This document shows, piece after piece, positions 33,067-44,009 of a stretch of 64,000 nucleotides of DNA. Made by a program: the position numbers and the translations under genes. The notes beneath the pieces are model-generated. The model did not search any database. It had not been told where the DNA came from and was given only the letters and a program-made list of their open reading frames with translations. Each line of letters starts with the position of its first letter. Position 1 is the stretch's first letter. Source of the DNA: Gracilariopsis chorda (lineage: Eukaryota > Rhodophyta > Florideophyceae > Gracilariales > Gracilariaceae); assembly GCA_003194525.1 (NCBI GenBank), contig NBIV01000024.1:248001-312000 (forward strand). The letters are read 5' to 3'.

Positions 33067-34011
33067 CTAGAGACGCGGACCAGGCGTGAAGGAGGGCGTG
33101 GTGCTAAAGGCCGATGCGGAGAGATGCGGCGTTTGTGAGGATGGGAGGACGCTTTGCGTGGATGAAGGCGCGGACCAGGCGTCCCAATGCGCGGGCGTTA
33201 CTAGCGCTGGTAAAGGCGCGGAGAAAGGCAAGTCAATATGCTGATGGAGATTTGTAGCAGAAGTAGTGACAGCAGGCCCGCCAACTCGGGCAGCGCCTCC
33301 ATTCGCAACAGCACCAGTAGCAACGCTTGAAAGCGGTGTAGAAACGCCCACTGCACAATTCCACAAAGCGTCGCTCTCCGCGCCTGCAAGACGCGCGCGC
33401 AGACGAGAAACAGCCACATGAGTCATGCGAACAACCAGGTTGAGCACCTCCAAGGGCGGATGGGTGCGGAATGCACGTTGTAATACGGCGCTCTCCTGGG
33501 CGTTTAGAAAAGGTTGCAGCGCTCGAAAGGCGGCGTGAGCGGCCACTTGAGCGGGGCGTTCACTCGGATGAGAGGCGGGTACCGCACCGCGCGGTGCTCC
33601 GCGCGATGAGGATGCATCCCACTTCCAGTGCCGGAAGGTTCGGCCGTCTGGCGGCGGCGCCGGGGACAGGGATGAGGGCCAGGGCGACACGCCTGTGGCG
33701 TATGCGGACGGTGGCGGCTGCGGCGGCTGCGGCGGCTGCGGCGGCTGCGGCGGCTGCGGCGGCTTCATGACGCGGCGCGCACCGTCGCTACCGTCTTCGT
33801 CGAGCGCGTCGTCGTTGAGCCGGTCTTCGCCGTCGCGTCTGACGGCGGCTGCGTTGTTGTTTCGCTTGGCGCAATTCAGCGTTGAGGCGCCGTAATTGGG
33901 CCGCCAATTTGTGCATCGCGCCTGTAATTCGGGACCCGTTTTGTGCTTGTGTGGTGCGCTGCCACTGGCGCCTGCTGCATTGTGCATTCCGCTGCGCTGC
34001 TCGCTCGCCAT
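33067..34011 (-). CDS. Unknown protein with Pro-Gln repeats, divergent from CYC1
   Basis: 314 residues from ATG 34009-34011 (MASEQRSGMHNAAG); an upstream in-frame ATG at 34044 would add 11 residues. A disordered, charged N-terminus leads to a PQPPQPPQPPQPPQP tract encoded by a 9-bp repeat at about 33713-33765. A helical block follows (AAHAAFRALQPFLNAQESAV, LEVLNLVVRMTHVAVSRLRA), then a Ser/Thr/Pro-rich tail. No domain recognised. The start codon is under 100 bp from the CYC1 start on the other strand, so the two genes share a compact promoter. Confidence 0.55.
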   Translation of the reverse strand: MASEQRSGMHNAAGASGSAPHKHKTGPELQARCTNWRPNYGASTLNCAKRNNNAAAVRRDGEDRLNDDALDEDGSDGARRVMKPPQPPQPPQPPQPPQPPPSAYATGVSPWPSSLSPAPPPDGRTFRHWKWDASSSRGAPRGAVPASHPSERPAQVAAHAAFRALQPFLNAQESAVLQRAFRTHPPLEVLNLVVRMTHVAVSRLRARLAGAESDALWNCAVGVSTPLSSVATGAVANGGAARVGGPAVTTSATNLHQHIDLPFSAPLPALVTPAHWDAWSAPSSTQSVLPSSQTPHLSASAFSTTPSFTPGPRL

Positions 34012-34094
34012 CCGACTGCAGCCGCATCCGCTCCCGTCCCCCATCGCCCACCGCCCATCGCCCAGCGCCTCCCCCTCCCCGATCCGCGCTAACC

Positions 34095-34928
34095 ATGGCG
34101 TCCGCCTTCTGGAGATCGCTCACGCTCCCCGCTGTCGCCGCCGCAGCCTCATCCGCCGCCGCCGGCGCAACGCTCTTCTCTCTCCGTCCTCGCCCCACGC
34201 TCGCCTTTGCAGATGACGAAGCGCTTCATCCTCCGCACATCAACTGGCCTCATTCCTCCTATCTAGCCTCCTTCGATGCCGCCGCAATTCGTCGTGGGTA
34301 CGAGGTGTACAGAAATGTCTGCTCCTCCTGCCATTCGATGAACCGAATCGCCTTTCGAAATCTAGTCGGCGTCGCCTTCACAGAGGAGGAGGTCAAGGAA
34401 ATGGCTGAGGATATTGAAGTTGAAGACGGTCCTAATGAAGAAGGTCTCATGTTTTCGCGCCCTGGTCGTCTTTCAGACATTCTGCCAGCACCTTATCCGA
34501 ACGAAGAGGCCGCTCGGTACGCGAATAACGGCGCTTTGCCACCCGATCTCAGTCTCATTGTCAAGGCGCGTCACGGAGCCGAGAACTACCTTTGGGCATT
34601 GCTCACGGGTTATCGTGACGCTCCGCAAGGAATTAACGTTCGTGAGGGTTTGTATTACAATCCGTACTTCCCGGGAGGCCAGATCGCTATGGCTAGAGCG
34701 CTGTATGACGGCGCTGTTGAGTACGAGGATGGAACCGACGCCACCACCAGTCAGATGGCAAAGGATGTGTCTACCTTCCTCGCTTGGGCATCTGAACCGG
34801 AACACGATCAACGTAAGAAGATGGGCTTGGAGTGGATTGGCGCTTTCTCCATTCTGTTCTTCTTTATGCTCTATATGAAGAGGTTCAAGTGGTCCTTGTA
34901 CAAGACCCGACGCCTCGAGTTTCGTTAA
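34095..34928 (+). CDS. CYC1: Cytochrome c1, mitochondrial complex III
   Basis: 277 residues from ATG 34095. An Arg/Ala/Ser-rich presequence with a hydrophobic stretch (LPAVAAAASSAAAGATLFSL) is the bipartite targeting signal of cytochrome c1. The haem-attachment site CSSCH is at 76-80 and is followed by the conserved SMNRIAFRNLVGVAFTEEEV. Later blocks ANNGALPPDLSLIVKARHG, REGLYYNPYFPGGQIAMARA (axial Met region) and DVSTFLAWASEPEHDQRKKM are all present. The single C-terminal membrane anchor is GLEWIGAFSILFFFMLYM, with a basic matrix tail. Complete; electron carrier from the Rieske protein to cytochrome c. Confidence 0.97.
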   Translation: MASAFWRSLTLPAVAAAASSAAAGATLFSLRPRPTLAFADDEALHPPHINWPHSSYLASFDAAAIRRGYEVYRNVCSSCHSMNRIAFRNLVGVAFTEEEVKEMAEDIEVEDGPNEEGLMFSRPGRLSDILPAPYPNEEAARYANNGALPPDLSLIVKARHGAENYLWALLTGYRDAPQGINVREGLYYNPYFPGGQIAMARALYDGAVEYEDGTDATTSQMAKDVSTFLAWASEPEHDQRKKMGLEWIGAFSILFFFMLYMKRFKWSLYKTRRLEFR

Positions 34929-35131
34929 CAATTGTCAACACGCGCTTCGACGTCGTGCTTGTTTAATCACTAGTAAGTTTTGTTCTGTCGTAAAGGAAAA
35001 CGAAGAAAAGTGTCAAACAGCTCTTCCCCTTCCCTTTCCCCTCTCTCTTTATCAAGTTATATACAACCGGTCTTGGTGTGTGTTTTTACGGTATGGTTTC
35101 GTTTCGCAGCAAACTAATCTAGTATTGGTCA

Positions 35132-35606
35132 TTACGCCATCACGTTGTTGTTGTTTGTCACATTTGTATCGTCTTTATCGATGCTCATTGCCGCGCGTTT
35201 GGCCATTCTGGCGCGAATCTTCTTCAAACGTTCTTGACATTTCTTGCACGGCTTGCGAATGCGAGAGCGTCTTACTTTGAGCGCCGACATTTCCACGTCG
35301 GTCTTAAGTGGTGCTCCTATCGTAGGCGCATCTTTCTTCGCTTCGTTTCCCACAGATACAGCATTCTGCGTCACAGCGACAAAAACAAAACAGCAGCGGT
35401 TAGTGCGTGCTGTGGAGCCCACAGGTTGGGCAATGTAGGTAACGTACCAGTGCATCTGCTAGTGTGGCGTCTTCTTGGCGAATTTGCCGACGCTTTTCTC
35501 GGCGCTTTGCACGTTGTTCGCGCTTTCGTCGCACAGCTTGTTCTTCTGCCATCATGACGAGCACGTGTGCTTTAGCCTTTTTATTTGCTTCTCTTCTGCC
35601 TCCCAT
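35132..35606 (-). CDS. Small basic protein, two exons (intron 35366-35447)
   Basis: Exon 1 (35448-35606) starts MGGRREANKKAKAHVLVMMA and runs as a basic helix (REQRAKRREKRRQIRQED). An 82-bp intron with donor GTACGT and acceptor GACGCAG joins it in phase 0 to exon 2, NAVSVGNEAKKDAPTIG, then SRIRKPCKKCQERLKKIRAR and a TAA at 35132. The product is about 130 residues, strongly basic, with a single CKKC. No family recognised; a nucleolar or RNA-binding role would suit the composition but is a guess. The join is supported because both exons are open and highly charged only in these frames. Confidence 0.55.
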
Positions 35607-37230
35607 TCACTCAACTTGATACACCGCTTCGTTTCACGAGCAAAGGAGTTTGCTTTTCCAACAACGGGTTCACTTGCAGACAATGGGGTGCTCAAGACGG
35701 CGAACGATCAAGAGATGATACACAAGCGCGCGGTGGAAGTAGTTGTCCGGATTTGGTAGGGTGAGCGAAGAACAGGTTTGATGATTCGGAGAGTGTTTTC
35801 GAAGGGACGCGCAAAGGGGTGGTTGCGAACGGAATGGACAGCACTGCACTGCGAGCGCGACGGTTCGATGAGGGACAGCACTCTTAAATAGTGGTCGTGT
35901 ACTCCAGCGCGCGCACCTGTTGGCGGAAAGCACAGACACGATGTTGTGTTGGCGGCGGCGTCGCTGCGGTACAATGCCTGAACGCGCGAGCAACTGCAAC
36001 GCAGCCAAACACAAGACGCCATTTTTTTTCTCTTGCTTTTGATTTTTGAAAGCCGCTCGTACCTTTGGTAACGGTACGCAAGGGTACAACGGTACAAAGC
36101 TACGGGGCTTGTCCGACTTTCAGAAGGGGAACGCTTGCTGCCGTGGCTAACTGCTCACTGTGCTCGTTGGCGACGTCCATTACTCCCACAGCAGTACCAC
36201 TTGTGATGGTAAACCTACGTGGGTATTCCACCCCTGCTCGTACGAGCTGAGGTGTTGCTACGGAACAGGAACGGGGGAGTAGAGATTACGTATTTCCGTA
36301 TAGTCTTCGCTCTCAATATATTGCTCTTTGCACCCTAGTTGCATGTCCGTCGTGGTCCGACGCATTAGTGCACCCACGCGTTGATGGAATGCACCACCGT
36401 TTGCTCTTCAAGCTTGTCGTGGCAGCTCGCAAAACACGGACGCCACCATGTTGTGCTGCCTGCGTTCGAACCGCATCAAATCCTTACACTACTGTTAGCA
36501 GCGCTAACAAACGGCCTCTGTCTTCTCGACAGAGTGCACACGAGAGTGCGAAGCGACCCGCTACCTGCAGGTGACAGAACTCGCCACTACACACCCGAGA
36601 CCAGCTCGCCGTCGCTTCCGCAACGGTAACAGCTATACATACAAGATTGGCCCATTCCACCGCCAAGCTCATCTCGCGCCTCATCGTTTCGCATCGAACA
36701 GAGCGCAACGCCGTCTCACAGGCCGGTCTTCCACGTCACTCGCGTCCCAAGCCGCCGTTCACTTACGAAGGCGCTGTGCACCCGTGCGAAAGGCTCCGCA
36801 AGGCGCGGATCTCGGCTCTTCCCCGGCGAACTGACGGCGGCGCATTTCCGATTTCATATTCATTTTTGTGTGTGCGCGCTGCTTGCCACGTGCCGCTGTG
36901 TTTACAGTTCTGCGCCACGCACGTCCGCAGGAGGCGGAGTGGGCGCCAAGCTGAGTGCGCTCACTCGCCGTTCGCTGCTCGCACCGGCCGTACCGTCTCA
37001 ACTGATGATCACTTGCGCGCAAACTGTATAGATCCGCTCATCGCTTCTGCCTCCCCCCATGTAGCCAATCGCCTCCCTCCCCCTCATCCCCAAACAACTC
37101 ATTCCAATCCTACCTCCCCCTCATCCTCTCACCACCCTCCCCGCAGCCTCTTCGTGCAGCCCTCAACTTCCTCATGCTCCCCCTTCCATCAACTGCCTTT
37201 TAGCGCCCCATCGATCCATGTCTTGTCGAA
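35607..37230. other. Intergenic, no supported gene
   Basis: Several short frames on both strands are open but none shows a domain, and they shadow one another. The last 200 bp before 37231 are C-rich and pyrimidine-rich, as seen upstream of other genes in this block (for example CYC1). Confidence 0.4.
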
Positions 37231-38493
37231 ATGAACCGCTTTCTCTTGGCCGTTGGCGGCTACGACACCACAATTCGTCTCTTCGACAACATTCAACTTC
37301 CACCTGCCCGCACCCTCCAATTTTGTGATCAGCAAATCATCCGTCTCGCCTTTTCTGGCTCTGGACCCGTTCCCGTTACATCCCCTCTTTTCCTCGCCGT
37401 CGCCGGTTCCCCTAGCGTCGCCGTCTATGACGTCACCTCCCACGACACATCCCCCAATATTTTCGCCATCTTTCAGGGCCATCTCGAGGCCGTCACAGCA
37501 GTCGGCTTTGAACCAAAACACACCGCATTTGTGTTCTCCGCCTCTGAAGACGGTACCTTGCAAACATGGATCCCCAAATTGGCCGCACCTGCACAGTCTC
37601 CCTATCCCAGTTTCCATTCCCGACCCATACAACATCCCATGATCTCACCCGCCTCCTCACAATTTTCGGTGCCGGCCAAAATGGTCAACAAGAAAGACAA
37701 CGGCAAAAACGTTCCAATTCACGATGCCGTTTACTTCCCTCCCCATGATTACTTCTTCACGGCCGACTTTCTCGGTCGTCTGCGCGTCTGGGATCATCGT
37801 ACAGCTTCTCTTCGAAGTGAGCATATCCCACATCCAAGCAAGCGCAATCTGCAGTGCATGGATCTCAGCCATGATTACCGAACCTTGGTCATCGCTAATT
37901 TTGACGGCCTTGTATTTGTTTACGAAACCGCCGCCCTCCTACCCCACGACATGCACCACCCCGAACCTCTCGAACACCACGTCATTCCACTAACAGTTCG
38001 AGCCAGCAATTCGTATATCCCGCGTATCAAGCTCAGTCATAACTGCAATTACCTTGTCTGTTCCACCAGATCAGGCGCCACGAGAGTATATAGAATGAGC
38101 GATGTCTGCACAATTCCCGAACCGAGTCCACAGCGTTCAGACCAAGACTCCTCTGAACCTAGTGAGGACGAGGATCGTTATATCATGCCTTTTCGCGAAC
38201 CTCATCTCCGCCCAGGCTGGATTTGGGACGTCTCATTCATTGAAGGTAGTGATGATTATCTCTTCACATGCAGTAGCACCGCACAAGTTATGCTCTGGGA
38301 TCTCAATAACGTGGGACATTATACAGAGCTCAAAGGCATCACAAGGCCCGCCAGCTGTATCGCGCTTCGGGAACGAACAACTCCTCCGTCTCTGCAAAAT
38401 CCTGCAAACGCAACTCTGACCGGACAAAGGATGCGAAATCCTGTCAATGGCCGCACCGTGCGTTTTGCATGTAATGATTCTAGCGTCTCATAG
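37231..38493 (+). CDS. LST8: LST8-like WD40 protein (TOR complex)
   Basis: 420 residues. WD40 blades are visible: FLLAVGGYDTTIRLFD at the N-terminus (the LST8 family begins with such a GYDxTIRxW blade), FQGHLEAVTAVGFEPKHTAF then VFSASEDGTLQTWI, YFFTADFLGRLRVWDHRTAS, and GWIWDVSFIEGSDDYLFTCS then STAQVMLWDL near the C-terminus. LST8 is a small beta-propeller binding the TOR kinase domain. At 420 residues this protein is longer than the usual 300-330, mainly through Pro/Ser-rich inter-blade inserts and a tail. The family call rests on the first and last blades. Confidence 0.7.
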   Translation: MNRFLLAVGGYDTTIRLFDNIQLPPARTLQFCDQQIIRLAFSGSGPVPVTSPLFLAVAGSPSVAVYDVTSHDTSPNIFAIFQGHLEAVTAVGFEPKHTAFVFSASEDGTLQTWIPKLAAPAQSPYPSFHSRPIQHPMISPASSQFSVPAKMVNKKDNGKNVPIHDAVYFPPHDYFFTADFLGRLRVWDHRTASLRSEHIPHPSKRNLQCMDLSHDYRTLVIANFDGLVFVYETAALLPHDMHHPEPLEHHVIPLTVRASNSYIPRIKLSHNCNYLVCSTRSGATRVYRMSDVCTIPEPSPQRSDQDSSEPSEDEDRYIMPFREPHLRPGWIWDVSFIEGSDDYLFTCSSTAQVMLWDLNNVGHYTELKGITRPASCIALRERTTPPSLQNPANATLTGQRMRNPVNGRTVRFACNDSSVS

Positions 38494-38860
38494 CACAGGT
38501 CGTGTTCGAGACGTTATGCCTGTCTCTCAAAACACGAAAATTTACGATCCCATGCACACATCACATCATGTCGCTTTGCGTGCGAATGCGCCCCTATCCC
38601 ACTTCACGATTTTCCGACTTGGCAAAATGGAATCCCCCATGACAGATGATCCCAGCCGTAAGAGCATGTACTACCAAGCTGTAAAACTACGCCACTTTTT
38701 GACGTCTCTGAATTGTTTTCAGTTCCAAATTAGTCAACTTCTTTCCCTTGCACTATATCACTCAAAACTACGAAGACCAAAGTTTATGAATATAGCTGTC
38801 TACCAGCTCTTAAAACTTGCAACCTTGACCAGCCAGGAGATACCTGTTGTCTCATTACAA

Positions 38861-40363
38861 TTAAGCTTGAGCCTTTGCCAAGTCTACACTCTTCTTCATG
38901 GAAGCAGGCAAGTCTGCAGCGATCTTATCCACTTTAGCCATGTCTCCTGCTTTGAAAGAATCATGAAGAGATTCCAAAACGTTCCAAGACACAGGTTTCG
39001 CTTCATGACCTGGTAGCAAATGACGAACGGAATCACGCTCTTCGATGAGCTCCATCTCGGTCCTTGTCATCATCTTTGCAGAGAATTCATCAATTGGCAG
39101 ACGTTGCACACGTCGGTAATGAGAATCACCGTTGCAAACAGTTGGAACAGAGTACCAAATACCCTTAGTTACTCCATAGCTTCCGTCAGACACGATAGCG
39201 TTCGATAGCCATTCCTCGTCTGAGCCTTGGTGTAAATCTCTAATAGCGTCTATAGCTGCGGATGCCGCCGAGGCTGCTGATGACGATCCTTTAGCATTGA
39301 TTATTTCCGCGCCTCGCTTTTGTACTCGAGGAATGAAGTCCTCCTTGATCCACTTGTCATCTTTCAGAATAGACTTGGCCCACTTTCCGCCGATACGAGC
39401 ATGAGAAAGATCTGGGTATTGCGTCGCTGAGTGATTACCCCAAATGATGACGCGGTCAACATCCTTGACCGGCACACCGGCCTTTTCGGCCACGAGCGCC
39501 TTCGCACGGGATTGATCGAGACGCGTCATAGCAATGAACTGCTCCGGCCACATATCCGGCGCATTCTCGGATGCAACGAGTGCGTTGGTATTTGCTGGAT
39601 TGCCAACGACAAGCACTTTCGCGTTGACCGCAGCGGTCTCATTAAGCGCCTTTCCTTGATCAGCAAAGATCTTCGCATTCGCAGACAGGAGATCAGATCG
39701 CTCCATCCCCTTTCCACGCGGGGTCGCTCCTACAAGCATTGCAAAAGATGCATCGCCAAAGCCCTCTTGAAGGTCCGTAGTTGCGGTCACTTTGGAAAGC
39801 AGCGGAAAGGCACCATCCTCAAGTTCCATCATCACTCCGCGCAACGGTGACATCCCTGCTTCGGTCTCAATGAGACTGAGCTCCACAAGTTGATCTTTGC
39901 CAAGCATTTCTCCGCTGTGTGCAAGTTCGCATGAAGTGACAGCCGGCGCAGATAGTAAGTGAACGCTCTTGTGTTAGATCAACATCCATTTGGTATTGTA
40001 ACGGGTGCATTCGCTGCCTTATCGATGGAGCGCAGGCTATGATAATAGACATGTCTCAGCCTCTTCTGCAATGAAGTCGAGCAGCTCCATTGTACATTCA
40101 CGCACTGCAGAGGAATCAGGCGCCAGTAGGAATGGGCGAGATGACATTTGGCGTTTGAAAGCTACGAATAGCGTTCATGCGCGGAATGGGTTCGCTTAAA
40201 CGTACCTGGCAATGCGCATGACCAGAGCATAACCAATCTGACCCGCAGCTCCGGTGACAGCCACTTTGAGCGGGGGGAGAAGATCGTTCATCTTCGTGGA
40301 TAGTCCACGAACTGATCTATGAGCGCCCAGGCGCATGGCGCTCCTCGCCGCCGTGCGCAGCAT
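38861..40363 (-). CDS. MDH: Malate dehydrogenase with mitochondrial-type presequence, two exons
   Basis: Exon 1 (40206-40363) encodes [40 protein letters not shown] and [12 protein letters not shown], an Arg/Ser/Ala presequence followed by the Rossmann GxxGxxG. A 291-bp intron (39915-40205; donor GTACGT, acceptor ACACAG) joins in phase to [17 protein letters not shown] at 39914. The body has [15 protein letters not shown] (substrate Arg loop), [10 protein letters not shown], and [11 protein letters not shown] with the catalytic His. The GxxPRxxGMERxDL form is the cytosolic/chloroplast MDH subfamily, although the N-terminus looks mitochondrial. Spliced product 403 residues, NAD(P)-dependent malate/oxaloacetate interconversion. 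Convergent with LST8. Confidence 0.92.
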
Positions 40364-40750
40364 CTTCGCTATGATGGAAGTGAGAGATCAACGATAAACT
40401 ATGCGTGTTGAATGCGTTGAGGACTTTTTCGGTGACGATGGTACCAAGGGTACTGGCATCGGTGGATGCTGTGGGGCATCGATATTATTGTGGTTGTCAT
40501 CGGATTGAGTTGTGTGATGCTAATCTTCGAGCCCACGATCCCTATGAATTTTCGAAATTTTTGAAGGCGTCGAAAACCATCCAGAAAGTGGATAGAATGC
40601 GGCACCGTCGGGCTTTCACATTTTGCGACTGCGACTTCCCGAGCAGCCTTATCCAGTCCGCGGGTTGAGCCTCCCAAAGATACTCGGGAATTACTCTCTT
40701 CACCTTGGTCAATTTCACCGAACCAGAGCGAGCGTTACGGAATATTCAAA

Positions 40751-41089
40751 ATGGCCACCCCAGTCATTGCGGGAATGGCTGTTGCTGGAGCTGCATGGGC
40801 ATCCCGCTACTTGGTCCTATCCTGGCGGAGCTTCACGATGCGACAAGCAGGTGCAATTCGTTTCCCCCGTTCCATGGCAGGCGGGTTTGCAAGCGAAATG
40901 AGTAGAAAAGAGGCCTTTCAAATTCTAGGCCTACGAGAAGGCTCATCCAAAGAGCAAATTCGAGATGCCCATCGAAGGCTCATGCGACTGAATCACCCAG
41001 ACAATGGCGGAAGCACATTCGTTGCCACAAAAGTTAATGAAGCCAAAGATTTCCTCATATCAGGAAAGAGGGGCTCACGGGTAATTTGA
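40751..41089 (+). CDS. PAM18: PAM18/TIM14 J-protein of the mitochondrial import motor
   Basis: 112 residues, the usual length. A short N-terminal membrane segment (VIAGMAVAGAAWASRYLVL) is followed by a degenerate J-domain: EAFQILGLREGSSKEQIRDA, HRRLMRLNHPDNGGS with HPD at 82-84, then KVNEAKDFL. The order TM then C-terminal J-domain is diagnostic of PAM18, which stimulates mtHsp70 at the TIM23 channel. Single exon; about 390 bp from the divergent MDH start. Confidence 0.92.
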   Translation: MATPVIAGMAVAGAAWASRYLVLSWRSFTMRQAGAIRFPRSMAGGFASEMSRKEAFQILGLREGSSKEQIRDAHRRLMRLNHPDNGGSTFVATKVNEAKDFLISGKRGSRVI

Positions 41090-41493
41090 TACTGCGATTA
41101 ATGGCAACCATTCTTGTACATTCGATAATACCGTTTGCGTCGACTTCTCGAGGGACTGAGATGAACTGGAGCGTGTGGTTATGACACAAGAGAAGCCATA
41201 GTAGAGGGAAGCACCCTTCAAATTCGAAGAGGCTTATGGCAGAACAAATGACTTCTCCAACATGCAACTCGTATTAGGAACAGCGCACGATATTCGTGCC
41301 CCCTCGACCGCATGCTAGAGGTTCTACAACTCATCAGCCACCTTTCTGCCGGGTATCTCATTCACATCTGAACAAAGTATGGTGTTTGCATTAAACGTGT
41401 CGCAGAATTCGGAACTCAGAGTGATTTAGTGCGAAGAATACAACATGGAGGCGCGTTATCCCAGTTTGAATCGTTACGACTACTAGTTACATG

Positions 41494-42807
41494 CTAATGT
41501 TCCTGCGTCCACTTGATCGTCTTCAAATCAATTCCTTCTTGTACCATCTCCCATAAAGGACTCATTTCACGCAATCGTCGCACGTGCTCCTCTGCCAAGT
41601 CAACGGAGTAATCAATCTCTTTCTCGGTTGTAAATCTCCCAATACCGAATCTAATGCTGGTATGTGCCATTTCGTCATCGACGCCCAATGCGCGCAGTAC
41701 ATAGCTGGGTTCTAGGCTAGCACTCGTGCACGCGCTTCCACTGCTGACGGCAACGTCTTTCAGGGCCATCAACAAACTCTCACCTTCTACATATGCGAAA
41801 CTCAAGTTTAGATTACCGGGAAAGCGATGTTCCTTGCTACCGTTCAACACAACTTCCGGAACCCGGCTGACAACACCATCGTAAAGACGCTTACTAAGAT
41901 GTGTAACGCGTTTCAAATCGTAGTCCATTTCCTCTTGACAGACCTTTGCGGCTTCGCCCATGCCAACGACTAGAGCCGTTGGCAAGGTGCCCGAGCGTAG
42001 CCCTCTCTCTTGTCCCCCACCACTCATCTGTGGTTCAATGCGCACACGGGGCCTTCTCCGTATGTACAAAGCGCCAATTCCCTTTGGTCCGTATATCTTA
42101 TGACCTGAGAGCGACATGAGGTCAATGTTCATCTCATTTACGTCAATCGGTAGCTTGCCTACCATCTGAGCAGCATCTGTGTGGAAGAAAACACCTTTCT
42201 CTCGGCATAGTTCACCGATCTCGCGCAGGGGCTGCACGACCCCAATTTCGTTGTTAACTGCCATAACACTTACAAGAGAGGTATCCGGACGGATGGCGTC
42301 CTTCAACTGTTCCAAATCTAAGAGGCCGTCAGATTTGACCGGCAGATATGTAACTTCAAAGCCACGCTGCTGTAACCAACGACAACTATCCAGAACACAC
42401 TTGTGCTCTGTTTGAGTTGTGACGACGTGCTTTTTTCTAGACTTATAAAACATAGCGACGCCTTTGACAACCATGTTGTTGCTCTCCGTAGCACCGGAGG
42501 TGAATATAATCTCTCGTGAATCGGCACCAACCAAAGATGCTACCTGCTGGCGGGCAACGTCCACTGCGTGCTCGGCATCCCATCCATAAGCATGAGTGCG
42601 TGAATGCGGGTTGCCGTGAAGAGTGGTTAAATGGGGCAGCATTGCATCAGCTACACGGGGATCGATTGGAGTTGTGGATTGCATATCGAGGTAGATTGGC
42701 CTTGCTTTGATAACCATAGGTCTTTCTGCTTGTGCCACAGCCTCGGTGGCTGTACTGATCTGTCTGCGCAGATGGCGCGCGAGAGAAAGAAGGCTTCGCG
42801 ACGACAT
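41494..42807 (-). CDS. NFS1: Cysteine desulfurase, mitochondrial Fe-S cluster assembly
   Basis: 437 residues from ATG 42805-42807 ([20 protein letters not shown]), a typical mitochondrial presequence. The frame stays open to 42930 but that part looks non-coding. Class V aminotransferase/NifS landmarks: [46 protein letters not shown]-Lys in [36 protein letters not shown], and the sulfur-carrying Cys in [20 protein letters not shown]. The C-terminus [20 protein letters not shown] matches eukaryotic NFS1. It supplies persulfide sulfur for Fe-S clusters and molybdenum cofactor; the adjacent MogA-type gene belongs to the latter pathway. Confidence 0.96.
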   Translation of the reverse strand: MSSRSLLSLARHLRRQISTATEAVAQAERPMVIKARPIYLDMQSTTPIDPRVADAMLPHLTTLHGNPHSRTHAYGWDAEHAVDVARQQVASLVGADSREIIFTSGATESNNMVVKGVAMFYKSRKKHVVTTQTEHKCVLDSCRWLQQRGFEVTYLPVKSDGLLDLEQLKDAIRPDTSLVSVMAVNNEIGVVQPLREIGELCREKGVFFHTDAAQMVGKLPIDVNEMNIDLMSLSGHKIYGPKGIGALYIRRRPRVRIEPQMSGGGQERGLRSGTLPTALVVGMGEAAKVCQEEMDYDLKRVTHLSKRLYDGVVSRVPEVVLNGSKEHRFPGNLNLSFAYVEGESLLMALKDVAVSSGSACTSASLEPSYVLRALGVDDEMAHTSIRFGIGRFTTEKEIDYSVDLAEEHVRRLREMSPLWEMVQEGIDLKTIKWTQEH

Positions 42808-43457
42808 TTTCTCGATATGGTTGCGGATGTGAAGGACAGACAATTGAGAAGAGTACTCAGTTTGAACCGCGCTTGAGAAAGACGTCGCAACCTGCAGCGT
42901 TATACTCGGGATGGTCGGCGGGGTATGCAAGATTGATGAGCTTCATTCAACAGAAAAGGGCCAAAACGGTTAAAGGCATCATGCATCATTTGTTTGTTTA
43001 CTCCAGCCAGAGGCCGCATAATACCAGGCTGATATAGACCGCGAAATTTCTTTATTCATCTGCAACGGTACCCATTCCTGGAATGCCACGTTCCATGGAT
43101 AGCCAATGAAATAACACAAAAGTGTTTCTGGCACGCCATCCACGCATCAGATCTGTCTTCTTCCACAAACCTGACACGCATCTCCAAACACAAACGATAA
43201 ACGTGCTGAAAGTGCGCTTCGACAAAACATACCTAGTTAGCCATCGCTCTTTGCATAACTTTGTTACCAAGATCCCCCATAACGCTTTAGGCTTCTTACC
43301 CTACCACTGGTATCGAAGTTATTACACACAACTTCAGAAGCTTGGACTCAGCCCTTTTTGGTGCTGCGGCAAAGCGCCCTTAACTTCGTACCTGCAGCTT
43401 GTGCATATCCGTATTATCTCCACTTTTCCCGTTTGGAAGACTATCAGAACGAAAGTC

Positions 43458-44009
43458 ATGGCAGAAATGGGACCGAAAATAGGCGTTCTAACGATATCCG
43501 ATCGCGCATATCACGGTGAGTACGAAGATCGCGGTGGTCCAGCAATCTTGTCGTACTTGACAGACCATTTGCTTTCTCCATATGATACCGTTTCAGAAAT
43601 GGTTCCGGACGAAATCGATCGAATTCAAGATGCAATGAAATCGCTTTCTGAGCAGTGCTGCCTAGTACTCACGACTGGTGGCACAGGACCAGCTCCAAGA
43701 GACGTTACTCCGGAAGCAACCGAAGCTGTGTGCCAAAAGCTCCTTCCCGGATTTGGAGAGCTCATGAGAGCTGTGTCAGTGCAGAAGGTACCTACTGCTA
43801 TACTTTCCAGGCAAACTGCCGGCATTTGCGGCACCTCACTCATCGTCAATCTTCCCGGCAGTCCAAAAGCAATTGCCGAGTGTCTCGATCCAGTTCTTCC
43901 TGCTCTTCCACACGCTATTCGACTTGCGGGTGCATTACAGGTCCTTCGACTCAAACCGGAGTATCATATGAAGGGAAAGATGTGCACAGAATGTAATGTG
44001 AAGCACTAG
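43458..44009 (+). CDS. Molybdopterin adenylyltransferase (MogA / CNX1 G-domain type)
   Basis: 183 residues from ATG 43458 (MAEMGPKIGVLTISDRAYHG). The frame is open further upstream to 43122, but that part has no presequence-like or conserved features. MogA/Cnx1G landmarks: GVLTISDRAYHGEYEDRGGP, the substrate loop LTTGGTGPAPRDVTPEATEA (residues 71-90), PGFGELMRAVS and LIVNLPGSPKAIAECL. It activates molybdopterin by adenylation before Mo insertion. In plants this is the C-terminal domain of CNX1; here it is a stand-alone protein, so the E (MoeA-like) partner must be encoded elsewhere. Confidence 0.9.
   Translation: MAEMGPKIGVLTISDRAYHGEYEDRGGPAILSYLTDHLLSPYDTVSEMVPDEIDRIQDAMKSLSEQCCLVLTTGGTGPAPRDVTPEATEAVCQKLLPGFGELMRAVSVQKVPTAILSRQTAGICGTSLIVNLPGSPKAIAECLDPVLPALPHAIRLAGALQVLRLKPEYHMKGKMCTECNVKH

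Noticed and set aside
36450-36500. Possible tRNA T-loop motif GTTCGAAC near 36465
   Set aside because: No matching acceptor stem, D-arm or anticodon arm could be placed around it.
38447-39016. 189-codon plus-strand frame after LST8
   Set aside because: Overlaps the MDH 3' end on the other strand and has no coherent features.
40399-40677. Small frames between MDH and PAM18 on both strands
   Set aside because: About 90 codons each, mutual shadows in the shared promoter region.
43122-43457. N-terminal extension of the MogA-type protein
   Set aside because: No presequence pattern and no conservation before MAEMGPKIGVLTISD; probably the 5' UTR that happens to be open.
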